A stretch of DNA of 20,547 nucleotides, taken from positions 1 through 20,547 of the forward strand of contig JAOUDF010000022.1 in the NCBI GenBank assembly GCA_029859385.1. The letters are read 5' to 3'. Of this stretch, positions 7,907-14,559 are shown piece after piece. The notes beneath the pieces are model-generated. The model was not told the origin of the DNA. It did no database searches and saw only the letters and a program-made list of their open reading frames with translations. This DNA is from Nitrospirota bacterium (lineage in GTDB: Bacteria > Nitrospirota > JAOUDF01). Every line of letters starts with the position of its first letter. The stretch's first letter is position 1. The translations under genes were made by a program, and so were the position numbers.

Positions 7907-8031
7907 ACTTTTATTCCTGACAGGACAATTCGCCCCCCCCTTTTGCCATACAGGCACATTAAAAATCCTTTAATCTTCACTGATTACAACGATGCGATTC
8001 CCATGGCAAGGTAATTGCTAGTTATGGCGCC

Positions 8032-8052
8032 CGTTATTGATATTCAATAACG
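8032..8052. promoter_or_regulatory. 21-bp perfect palindrome (CGTTATTGA-TAT-TCAATAACG), candidate operator
   Basis: Nine-base arms are perfectly complementary around TAT, 53 bp before the GTG start of the ketosynthase gene. No T run follows, so a terminator is unlikely. Position and symmetry fit a regulator binding site over or near the promoter. No obvious regulator gene is adjacent. Confidence 0.5.
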
Positions 8053-8105
8053 ATTGCTCCATCAAGGGATATTACAGTGAAACACAACAATGGAGGTTTA
8101 AATAA

Positions 8106-9101
8106 GTGCTGCCACTGAAGGTTGCCGGGCTGGGAGTATATCTCCCTGAGCGGCGGGAGACGAGAGAGGATTTTATCAAGCAGGGGATACCTGACAATGT
8201 AATAGAAAGAATGGGTGTCTATGAGCGAAGAGTTGTCGAGGATGACCAAACTGCCGCTGACCTCGAGGTGAAGGCGGCGCGCCACGCATTGGATAATGCG
8301 GGAATGCACGCATCAGATATTGACCTGATCCTTAGTGCAACGCTATTGCCTGAAATGATAGGTATCCCGAATTCAAACCTTCTGCAACATCGTTTGGGGG
8401 CAAATAAGGCAACCGCCCTAGATATAAATCAGGCCTGTGGTTCTGTAATTCCAGCCATGCTCATAGCCGCTAACTTTATCTCTCTGGGCCAATATCGTCG
8501 GATTCTTCTAACCGTCTCTACACATTGGTCCACAATCGGTGACCCCAATAATCCTATTTCGAACTTTGTACTGGGTGACGGTGCCGCTGCCATGGTCCTC
8601 ACTCATTCCAGTGCCGGCTTCGGCGTAGTCTCGTTCGATATGCAGACTGACGGTGGCTTTTTTTATGACTGCGGAATACGATTGGGAAGTAGTCATAAGC
8701 TGAGGTATTACAATAAACATAACGAAAAACTTCTTTTCTATATTGATAATGATGGTGTAAAAGGCGCCCCTTCCGAATTCTCGCGATTCCTTTCAACAGC
8801 TCTGCCTGCAAACTTCCACACAGCGCTTAGCAAGGCAAACCTCTTGCCGGCTGATATCGACTGCGCCGTTATACATGCGAACGTCAAACCCCTTGTTGAG
8901 AGATGGTTGCCCGCAATGCAAATACCCGCAGAACGCATCCCAACAACCTATAATCAATACGGCAATGTTGGTGCGGTGACTACGATACTCAACATGCATG
9001 AGGGTATTACCCGTGGGATGATAAAAAAAGGAGATCATGTTGCAGTAGTGGCGCAGGGCGCTGGTTTTTCGAACGGCACGATCATTATGCGCTGGGAATA
9101 G
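8106..9101 (+). CDS. FabH-like 3-oxoacyl-ACP synthase III family ketosynthase
   Basis: 331 residues from GTG 8106, with GGAGG at 8092-8096. The protein has the KAS III thiolase-fold layout: N-terminal LKVAGLGVYLPERRETREDF, a nucleophile motif NQACGS with Cys111, His257 in VIHANVKP, and Asn287 in QYGNVGA. The Cys-His-Asn triad is complete. The His motif is unusual: the common HQAN is shortened to HAN. Enzymes of this fold condense an acyl-CoA with malonyl-ACP or a related acceptor, or transfer acyl groups; examples are FabH, PqsD and BioZ. The gene stands 36 bp before a thiamine-pyrophosphate enzyme rather than in a fab cluster, so it is likely to make a special product rather than serve housekeeping fatty-acid synthesis. 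Its codons look more AT-rich than those of the following gene, which may point to separate acquisition. The substrate is unknown. Confidence 0.85.
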   Translation: MLPLKVAGLGVYLPERRETREDFIKQGIPDNVIERMGVYERRVVEDDQTAADLEVKAARHALDNAGMHASDIDLILSATLLPEMIGIPNSNLLQHRLGANKATALDINQACGSVIPAMLIAANFISLGQYRRILLTVSTHWSTIGDPNNPISNFVLGDGAAAMVLTHSSAGFGVVSFDMQTDGGFFYDCGIRLGSSHKLRYYNKHNEKLLFYIDNDGVKGAPSEFSRFLSTALPANFHTALSKANLLPADIDCAVIHANVKPLVERWLPAMQIPAERIPTTYNQYGNVGAVTTILNMHEGITRGMIKKGDHVAVVAQGAGFSNGTIIMRWE

Positions 9102-9137
9102 AGGCAAATCCAAACAACCTAATTGAGGATAAAAACG

Positions 9138-10835
9138 ATGAACGCAGCAGAACTGTTGGTACGACATCTGGAGAGTGAAGACGTTCGATTTTTCTTCGGT
9201 ATTCCGGGCGGAGCCCTGGAGCCGATTTACAACGCAGTGCATGAGAGCATGCAGATTGAATCGATCCTCACGAAGCACGAGGCAGGTGCGGCATTCATGG
9301 CCGACGGCTATGCCCGAGTGAGTGGTAATGTCGGCGTGTGCGGCAGCACTACCGGTCCCGGCGCAACCAACCTCCTAACGGGCATTGCTTCGGCCCACGC
9401 CGATTCAGTGCCGGTCATGGCATTGACGGCGCAGGTCCCTACCCGGTCCTTCGGCCGGGGGGCGTTTCAGGAATCGAGCGCCGAAGGGACGGATGTAGTC
9501 AACATCTTCGGCGAGGTCACGAAATACAGCGCGATGATCATCAACCCGGACAAGACCGGCGAGATGACCCGCCGCGCCCTTAAGCTTGCCAAAAGCGGCA
9601 GGCCGGGACCGGTGCACCTGAACCTCCCCTCCGACGTCATGTATGAAGAGGTGATCAATGACATGCCGGCCCACAGCTATCACTTTGCATCGGCGCCTTT
9701 CGACCGCATGGCGGTGAAGCAGGCCGCGCATCTGTTGATGAAGTCGAAGAATCCCGCGATGATCCTCGGCAACGGCGCCCTTATCGGCAGGGCAACCGAA
9801 GAGATTCTGGAGCTTGCTGAGCTCCTTGATATCCCTGTTGCCACCACGCCAAAAGGAAAGAGTGCCTTCCCGGAAACACATGAGCTGGCACTGGGCGTAT
9901 TCGGATTTGCCGGCTCCCCTCTGGCCGAGTCGTTCCTGCTGGACAACAACATCGACGTGCTTTTGGCCATCGGCACCAGTTTTAACGAGTGGGCCACTCA
10001 CGGCTGGGACCAGCGGCTGGCCTACAACAAAGAGGTGATACAGGTCGATATCGACCCGACCCAGTTCGGGAGGGTTTATCCCTGTTCTGTCGGCCTGCAG
10101 GGAGACTCCAAGGCCGTGGTAAGGGAACTGCTTTTTGAATTGAGACGCCAGCTTCAGTTGAATGACAGCAATGTGGAATTCAGACGCCTCTTAACATTCA
10201 AAAGCATGCACGAAACCGTAAGAGACCCCTACAAGGCTCTTTCCGACGAAATGCCGCTGAAACCGCAACGGCTCATGAACGACCTTCGGGCAAGCCTTCC
10301 CGACGACACCATATTTTTTGCCGATATCGGCAGCAACCTGGCCTGGGCAATTCATTATCTCAAGGTAAACAAACCCCGGACCTTTGTCGCGGGGATCGGC
10401 TTCGGCTCCATGGGGTACGGCGTGGCGGCAGCCATCGGCGGCAAGCTGGCGGCGCCTGAACGGCCGGTGGTTTCCATTGTCGGCGACGGCGGCTTCCTGA
10501 TGAACGGCATGGAGGTGGCAACGGCGGTCAACCACGATATCCCGGTGATATGGGTGGTGGAAAACAACGCCCAGCTCGGCATGGTCTGGCACGGCCAGCA
10601 GATGTCGGCCCGTGCCCATGTGACGGCGTCGGAGTTCAAGCGGGTCGATTTCGTGAAAATCGCCGAGGGGCTTGGCGCCCGCGCCATTCGGGTGGAGCGA
10701 CCGGGCGAGATAAGCCGCAGCCTGATGGACGATATCATCAAGGCCGGTCAACCCACGGTAATCGATGTAATGATCGACGCTTACGAGCGGCCGCCCATCC
10801 AGTCGCGGATAAAATCTCTTGAAATGATCGCCTAG
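9138..10835 (+). CDS. Thiamine-pyrophosphate enzyme, acetolactate synthase-like large subunit
   Basis: 565 residues from ATG 9138. An in-frame TTG at 9123 overlaps the GAGG ribosome site and is rejected as start. The three usual domains are present: an N-terminal PYR domain with catalytic Glu48 (TKHEAGAAFMADGYAR) and GSTTGPGATN, a central domain about 190-330 (ILGNGALIG, VIQVDIDPTQFGR), and a C-terminal PP domain with GDG (449-451) and Asn476/Asn477 completing the thiamine diphosphate-Mg2+ motif. The length and pattern fit IlvB/AlsS-type enzymes, which decarboxylate pyruvate and add the C2 unit to a 2-oxo acid; oxalyl-CoA decarboxylase-like or other benzoylformate decarboxylase-family enzymes are alternatives. 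No ilvN regulatory subunit or ilvC is beside it, so it is not the standard branched-chain operon. It lies 36 bp after the ketosynthase gene, and the two are probably cotranscribed. Confidence 0.85.
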   Translation: MNAAELLVRHLESEDVRFFFGIPGGALEPIYNAVHESMQIESILTKHEAGAAFMADGYARVSGNVGVCGSTTGPGATNLLTGIASAHADSVPVMALTAQVPTRSFGRGAFQESSAEGTDVVNIFGEVTKYSAMIINPDKTGEMTRRALKLAKSGRPGPVHLNLPSDVMYEEVINDMPAHSYHFASAPFDRMAVKQAAHLLMKSKNPAMILGNGALIGRATEEILELAELLDIPVATTPKGKSAFPETHELALGVFGFAGSPLAESFLLDNNIDVLLAIGTSFNEWATHGWDQRLAYNKEVIQVDIDPTQFGRVYPCSVGLQGDSKAVVRELLFELRRQLQLNDSNVEFRRLLTFKSMHETVRDPYKALSDEMPLKPQRLMNDLRASLPDDTIFFADIGSNLAWAIHYLKVNKPRTFVAGIGFGSMGYGVAAAIGGKLAAPERPVVSIVGDGGFLMNGMEVATAVNHDIPVIWVVENNAQLGMVWHGQQMSARAHVTASEFKRVDFVKIAEGLGARAIRVERPGEISRSLMDDIIKAGQPTVIDVMIDAYERPPIQSRIKSLEMIA

Positions 10836-10849
10836 AACCTCTAGATTTG

Positions 10850-10890
10850 CAGGTGGACAGGCTGGAGGCATATCTTCAGCCTGACACCTG
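10850..10890 (+). promoter_or_regulatory. Long imperfect hairpin before thiD
   Basis: CAGGTG (10850-10855) pairs with CACCTG (10885-10890), and CAGGCTG (10858-10864) with CAGCCTG (10877-10883). A further three pairs flank a six-base loop; the two helices are separated by a 2x1 internal loop. This gives about 16 bp in total. It sits 16 bp before the chosen GTG start. No long T run follows, and it does not match the THI-box consensus of TPP riboswitches. It may be an attenuator, an RNA-processing site or a weak terminator between the TPP enzyme gene and thiD. Confidence 0.5.
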
Positions 10891-10906
10891 TGTTTCAGAG
10901 GAGCCC

Positions 10907-11707
10907 GTGGCGAACCTTCCCGACATAACCCTCACCCCTATTCCCGTCCTTTCCATCGGCGGCTCCGACCCGTCAGGAGGTGCGGGGATACAGCTCGACC
11001 TCAAAGTCTTTCAGGTTATCGACGTGCACGGCATGGCGGTTCCCGCGGCCCTCACCGCCCAGGGGCCGACCGGCGTTTCGTCGGTTTTGGCAGTCCCCGC
11101 AAAGTTTCTCAACGCTCAGCTCAATCGGTTGACGCAGGATGTAAAACCCGCTGCCATCAAGACAGGGATGCTCTATTCCGCGGAGAACGTAGCGGCTGTC
11201 GCCGGGTTCATCCAGTCCGAATCGATCCGGTTCTCCGTAGTCGACCCGGTGCTTGCTTCATCCACGGGAGCCCCCTTGTTGAAGAACGACGCTGTCACCG
11301 TCCTCAAATCGGCGCTGTTGCCTCAGGCCTTCATGGTGACTCCCAATCTTCGGGAAGCCGAGATACTGTCGGGGCTATCGGTGAAGGACGCTGACGGGAT
11401 GAAGGCTGCCGCTGAGGCTATATGGAGCATGGGGCCCCGGTATGTGGTGGTAAAGGGCGGGCATCTCTTGGGAGACCCGGAAGACCTGCTGTATGACGGC
11501 AAACGGTTTATCAGTATAAGCGGGCACCGGGCGGGAGGTCCACCGGTACACGGCACCGGCTGCGCCCTGTCGTCGGCCATTGCCGCCTACCTGGCAAAGG
11601 GCGTGTCACCGGAAGAGGCGGTACGCGGCGCGAAGCGGCTTATCTATGACCTGATCCAGAAGGCATTTCCGCTGACCAGGGGCGGTCAGAGGTACATGCG
11701 GTTTTAA
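10907..11707 (+). CDS. thiD: Hydroxymethylpyrimidine/phosphomethylpyrimidine kinase
   Basis: 266 residues from GTG 10907, the usual ThiD length. AGGAG at 10899-10903 is close but usable. The alternative TTG at 10847 has no ribosome site and would run through a strong hairpin, so it is rejected. The ribokinase-like fold is evident from VLSIGGSDPSGGAGIQLDLK at the N-terminus, AIKTGML in the middle, DPVLASSTG, TPNLREAEIL, VVVKGGH, and the anion-hole motif HGTGCALSSAIAAYLA near the C-terminus. It phosphorylates HMP and HMP-phosphate to HMP-pyrophosphate for thiamine synthesis in the cytoplasm. No thiE domain is fused and no other thi gene is seen. It follows a thiamine-diphosphate-dependent enzyme by 71 bp, a plausible functional link, though possibly coincidental. 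Confidence 0.93.
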   Translation: MANLPDITLTPIPVLSIGGSDPSGGAGIQLDLKVFQVIDVHGMAVPAALTAQGPTGVSSVLAVPAKFLNAQLNRLTQDVKPAAIKTGMLYSAENVAAVAGFIQSESIRFSVVDPVLASSTGAPLLKNDAVTVLKSALLPQAFMVTPNLREAEILSGLSVKDADGMKAAAEAIWSMGPRYVVVKGGHLLGDPEDLLYDGKRFISISGHRAGGPPVHGTGCALSSAIAAYLAKGVSPEEAVRGAKRLIYDLIQKAFPLTRGGQRYMRF

Positions 11708-11714
11708 TGACGTA

Positions 11715-11737
11715 AGGGCGATCCTTGTGATCGCCCT
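11715..11737 (+). terminator. Perfect 9-bp hairpin after thiD
   Basis: AGGGCGATC (11715-11723) pairs exactly with GATCGCCCT (11729-11737) around a 5-nt loop CTTGT, 8 bp after the thiD stop. The following CATTATT is only weakly T-rich, so this may be a terminator or part of a repeat together with the next hairpin. Confidence 0.55.
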
Positions 11738-11744
11738 CATTATT

Positions 11745-11765
11745 GGGCGAATACAAGATTCGCCC
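11745..11765. repeat. REP-like palindromic element GGGCGAAT-ACAAG-ATTCGCCC
   Basis: Perfect 8-bp arms flank a 5-nt loop, followed by CTAC and then the ribosome site of the next gene. From memory, very similar GGGCGAAT...ATTCGCCCCTAC elements recur between genes in many Geobacter-like and related genomes, but only one copy is visible here, so the family assignment is recall rather than observation. Confidence 0.5.
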
Positions 11766-11782
11766 CTACCAGGGAGGCAATA

Positions 11783-12082
11783 ATGTCAGAAGAAAAATCA
11801 CCGGTACAGATGATCATGGAAGCGCGACCCGAAGTAATGAAGAACTACCTCACCTATCTCGACAGCCTCGGCAAGTCGCTCGACGACAAAACCCGGCAGC
11901 TTATCGTCCTGGCCGTTCAGACGGCGGCCAAGTCGCCGGGCGGGGTGCGGGCGCACATCCCCAAGGCGAAGAAGGCGGGTGCAACAAAGGAGGAGATCCT
12001 CGACGCCATCATGATCGCCATGCCCACCATCGGCCTGGGGGCGCTCCTACAGATAATCCCGCTGGTCCTCAAGGAAGACTGA
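11783..12082 (+). CDS. Carboxymuconolactone decarboxylase (CMD/AhpD-fold) family protein
   Basis: 99 residues from ATG 11783 with a good GGGAGG ribosome site. The helical pattern LDDKTRQLIVLAVQTAAKSPGGVRAHIPKAKKAGATKEEILDAIMIA is that of the CMD domain (PF02627 type). In peroxidase-active members this region carries CxxC followed by His; here SPGGVRAH keeps the His and has no cysteine anywhere in the protein. A thiol peroxidase role like AhpD is therefore unlikely; a structural, lyase-like or binding role remains possible. It ends inside the last codons of the opposite nikQ gene (14-bp tail-to-tail overlap). It lies downstream of thiD but is separated from it by two hairpins, so it may have its own promoter. 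I cannot assign a substrate. Confidence 0.85.
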   Translation: MSEEKSPVQMIMEARPEVMKNYLTYLDSLGKSLDDKTRQLIVLAVQTAAKSPGGVRAHIPKAKKAGATKEEILDAIMIAMPTIGLGALLQIIPLVLKED

Positions 12083-13031
12083 CAAGGTCTCTCGCCACTG
12101 CCACGGCAATAATCAGCGAACAGGCCGACCAGACAAGGTCGGCCCCGCTGAATCGGTAAACCGGAAGACTGCGCACCTCCCCGCGGAACCCCCGGGAGAT
12201 CATGGCGTGGCCCACCTCTTCGCCAAGGACACGGCTCTTGCGGTACAGCGCCCCCATGCGAGATGCCACCCAGCCCCGGCCGCTGTCACCGGATCCTGAC
12301 GACGAGGCAAGACTCGCCTCGTCGATCCCCCGGCTCTTTCTTGCCAGGCACATCTCTTCGACCGCCACTACCAGCACAAAGAGGTAGCGGTACGCCATGG
12401 AGAGGATCATCAGAAAAGGACTGGGGATCTTCAGGGCGCGGAGGGCTCTCAGCAGATCGTGCCACGGCGTGGTACCCATGACCAGCATGACCATGGAGAG
12501 TGATGCACCGGCCCGCAGCACCAGCATCAGCGCTACAATCAACCCTTCCCGCGTGACGGTGATGGCTTCGGGCAGATGCACGGGGCCAAAGGTAATCGGG
12601 CCTGAAAAGGAAAAGAGGGTGACCAGCGCCGTCCCCGGCGTTATCACATTCAGCATTGCCGGAAGGGCGATGGCCGCCGTGAAGAGGGGAACTACCAGCC
12701 AGACCCGGGCGAGATAGCCGCCGAGCGAGATTCTGGAAAAGGCAGCGAGGATGGCGCCCATGAGACAGAGGATGACGAGCGACAGAGGAGTCCGGGCAAA
12801 GCTGGCGGCGACAATCAGAAGGAGGATCGAGAGGATTCTCACCCTCGGGTCGACAGCCTGAAACAGGCCGCTGCTTCCCGTTGCCGGAAGGAAGGCCGCC
12901 TCTCTTCCCAGTCGGGCAATCCCCTGAAGCGTCCGGTCGAGATACTTTCTCTGCCGCATGCCGACGCGACCGGTATTAACAGGTGGAGGGGCTGGACGCT
13001 CCCTCGGCTCGGCGAGCCAGTCAGGAATCAT
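12069..13031 (-). CDS. nikQ: ECF transporter transmembrane T component, CbiQ/NikQ family
   Basis: 320 residues from ATG 13031, overlapping the end of the PDGLE gene by 11 bp. A polar N-terminal extension of about 60 residues precedes about five or six membrane helices (SILLLIVAASF, LVILCLMGAILAAF, VWLVVPLFTAAIALPA and others). Two coupling motifs are present, ARKSRGI and MISRGFRGE, the Ala/Ser-Arg-Gly signatures through which CbiQ proteins contact their ATPases. It should couple ATP hydrolysis to nickel or cobalt uptake by the NikM/CbiM subunit. With NikR upstream, nickel is the likelier metal. No ATPase gene (nikO/cbiO) follows: the next gene is convergent and overlaps the 3' end. The ATPase is presumably encoded elsewhere. 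Confidence 0.92.
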   Translation of the reverse strand: MIPDWLAEPRERPAPPPVNTGRVGMRQRKYLDRTLQGIARLGREAAFLPATGSSGLFQAVDPRVRILSILLLIVAASFARTPLSLVILCLMGAILAAFSRISLGGYLARVWLVVPLFTAAIALPAMLNVITPGTALVTLFSFSGPITFGPVHLPEAITVTREGLIVALMLVLRAGASLSMVMLVMGTTPWHDLLRALRALKIPSPFLMILSMAYRYLFVLVVAVEEMCLARKSRGIDEASLASSSGSGDSGRGWVASRMGALYRKSRVLGEEVGHAMISRGFRGEVRSLPVYRFSGADLVWSACSLIIAVAVARDLVSLP

Positions 13032-13371
13032 CCCGTTCTTTCTTTCCCAGCAGCTTCATCAGCAGAAAAACCGCACCGGCACACAGGCCAACACCGATGA
13101 TGGCGGAGAGGATATACTCAGCGCTGAGACGCCCCATGCCGTGTTCTCCCGTGGCGTAGTCGGGCATAGGCGCCCGCCAGCGGTCGATGGTCTGGCGCAT
13201 CCCTTCGGGCAGGTATCCCAGCATCTTTTCCAGTTCGTCGGCCCCCCACTCGCCCCATGCCCCGCCAGCCCCCAGCAGCTCCGGCAGGATCAGGCCGATG
13301 GGGGTAAGGATCACGAGGATGGAGAGGCCAATCCATAATTTCTTTTGCGTCGTCATCGCCATTTCCATCAT
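13021..13371 (-). CDS. PDGLE-domain membrane protein, NikN/CbiN-like accessory subunit
   Basis: 116 residues from ATG 13371, whose ATGA overlaps the stop of nikM; in-frame ATGs at residues 2, 4 and 6 are alternatives. One helix lies near the N-terminus (LWIGLSILVILTPIGLILPEL) and one near the C-terminus (YILSAIIGVGLCAGAVFLLM), enclosing a periplasmic loop rich in Gly, Trp and Glu. This matches the PDGLE family that stands in for CbiN/NikN in many metal ECF transporters: a two-helix partner needed for metal loading of the M component. Gene order nikM-PDGLE-nikQ and overlaps on both sides support this role. Confidence 0.85.
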   Translation of the reverse strand: MMEMAMTTQKKLWIGLSILVILTPIGLILPELLGAGGAWGEWGADELEKMLGYLPEGMRQTIDRWRAPMPDYATGEHGMGRLSAEYILSAIIGVGLCAGAVFLLMKLLGKKERDDS

Positions 13372-14063
13372 GCCCTCGTCGACGCGAGGTGAAAGCTCGC
13401 CAGCATCTTCGGGTCGGTCTGCTGGATATACCGGACCACCAGCGCCGTAACCGCTGCCTCCACAAAACCAAAGAGCAGCAGGTGCTCGCCCATCATCACC
13501 GGCACCGCCACCGACAACGGATAGGGCGCATAGAGCGGCTGACCCGTGGCGCTTACAGCAATGAGGGGCTGAATACCCAGCTCCACCGCCGTGAGCAGGG
13601 CCGAGACGTTTATACCCACATAACCGGCCACGGCAGAGGCGGTAATCCTTCTCTTTCCCGTCGTCTCCGATTTCCCCGCAATGAGGCGATAGGTCCAGTA
13701 CCCTGCAAACGAGCCCGCAAAGGCGATGTTGAAGCAGTTGGCTGCCAGCGCGGTTATTCCTCCATCACCGAAAACAAGGGCCTGAATTGCCAACGCCACG
13801 GTAATCGCCAGCACCGCCGCCCAAGGTCCCAGAAGAATGGCCACCAGCACCATCCCCGCCGCATGGCCCGTAGTACCGCCCGGAATGGGGATGTTGAACA
13901 TCATGATCACGAACGAAAAAGCCGCGCCGAGGGCAAGATAGGGCGCCTGTTTCGTCTTGAGGTGTTTTTTGGCCCAGCGGGAGGCCATGCCCCATACAGG
14001 GATCATGGCGGCGTAGAGACTTCCCCACGTAGCGGGGCTCAGATAACCGTCGGGAATGTGCAT
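13368..14063 (-). CDS. nikM: ECF-type nickel/cobalt transporter substrate-capture subunit
   Basis: 231 residues from ATG 14063, which overlaps the nikR stop (TAATG). The N-terminus MHIPDGYLSP is the hallmark of NikM/CbiM: the free amino group and His2 help bind the metal. The second metal-site His lies in GGTTGHAAGM. About six or seven membrane helices follow. It captures Ni2+ or Co2+ at the cytoplasmic membrane and works with the PDGLE protein and NikQ. The gene context (NikR and a NikR-like operator upstream) favours nickel, which would feed nickel enzymes such as [NiFe] hydrogenase. cbiM is the alternative name if cobalt is carried. Confidence 0.93.
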   Translation of the reverse strand: MHIPDGYLSPATWGSLYAAMIPVWGMASRWAKKHLKTKQAPYLALGAAFSFVIMMFNIPIPGGTTGHAAGMVLVAILLGPWAAVLAITVALAIQALVFGDGGITALAANCFNIAFAGSFAGYWTYRLIAGKSETTGKRRITASAVAGYVGINVSALLTAVELGIQPLIAVSATGQPLYAPYPLSVAVPVMMGEHLLLFGFVEAAVTALVVRYIQQTDPKMLASFHLASTRA

Positions 14064-14482
14064 TACTTAAGGTCCTTGCCGGTGGTGGTCATGCTGAGAG
14101 TGCCGTGCTTCACGCCTTTTGTCCCGATGAGGGCATCGGCGATGGTCTTGATCTCGCGCCCCTTCCCCCGCACCACCAGCACCTCGAGGCAGTTGTGGGC
14201 ATCGAGATGGACATGCAGGGCAGAGACGATGGCGGCAAAGTGCTCATGCTGCAGGTCGGTCAGCTTTTCGGAGAGCTCCCGCACCTCGTGGTTGTAAACG
14301 ATGGTGATGGTGCCCACCGTCTCCTTCTCCCCCGCCTCCCACTCCAGCCCCACAAGGCTGTCGCGGATCAGGTCGCGAATGGCCTCGGACCGGTTGGAAT
14401 ACCCCTTCCGGTCAATAAGTCCATCAAATTCATCCAGCAGTTCCGCATCGATCGATACCCCGAATCGGGCAAGCTCTCCCAC
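14063..14482 (-). CDS. nikR: Nickel-responsive transcriptional regulator NikR
   Basis: 139 residues from GTG 14482, with GGAGG 4 nt upstream. The N-terminus is a ribbon-helix-helix DNA-binding domain (LARFGVSIDAELLDEFD...NRSEAIRDLIRD), followed by an ACT-like nickel-binding domain. The four high-affinity Ni ligands align with His79, His90, His92 and Cys98 (LQHEH and HVHLDAHNC), matching the known His76/His87/His89/Cys95 pattern of E. coli NikR. It is expected to repress nickel uptake when nickel is plentiful. It is the first gene of the overlapping operon nikR-nikM-PDGLE-nikQ, and a NikR-like box overlaps its promoter, so autoregulation is likely. Confidence 0.96.
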   Translation of the reverse strand: MGELARFGVSIDAELLDEFDGLIDRKGYSNRSEAIRDLIRDSLVGLEWEAGEKETVGTITIVYNHEVRELSEKLTDLQHEHFAAIVSALHVHLDAHNCLEVLVVRGKGREIKTIADALIGTKGVKHGTLSMTTTGKDLK

Positions 14483-14491
14483 ATGGCCTCC

Positions 14492-14518
14492 GTGTTATGT
14501 TTTTCAAAAAAGTAGCAC
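14492..14518. promoter_or_regulatory. NikR-box candidate GTGTTAT-N13-GTAGCAC
   Basis: Arms at 14492-14498 and 14512-14518 form an inverted repeat with one mismatch to perfect symmetry in each arm. They match the GTGTTAC-N13/14-GTAACAC consensus that I recall as described for deltaproteobacterial NikR. The left arm abuts the nikR ribosome site and the right arm covers part of the -10 box, so binding should block transcription of the nik operon. Confidence 0.75.
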
Positions 14519-14537
14519 TGATGGGTGATTTAGTCAA
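14509..14537 (-). promoter_or_regulatory. Sigma70-type promoter of the nikR operon
   Basis: On the minus strand TTGACT (14537-14532) and TACTTT (14514-14509) are separated by 17 bp, close to the consensus -35 and -10. Transcription would begin near 14500, about 18 bp before the GTG of nikR, and the NikR box overlaps the -10. Confidence 0.65.
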
Positions 14538-14559
14538 CCGGCTGTGTGACAGACATGAT

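Noticed and set aside
10191..10871. Minus-strand ORF of 226 codons
   Set aside because: His/Arg/Pro-rich antisense frame of the TPP enzyme gene, whose GDG...NN motif lies in the same bases.
13389..14297. Plus-strand ORF of 302 codons, one of the longest in the area
   Set aside because: It is the shadow of nikM and nikR, which have diagnostic residues (MHIPDGYL; His79/90/92, Cys98); the antisense product is Arg/His-rich and featureless.
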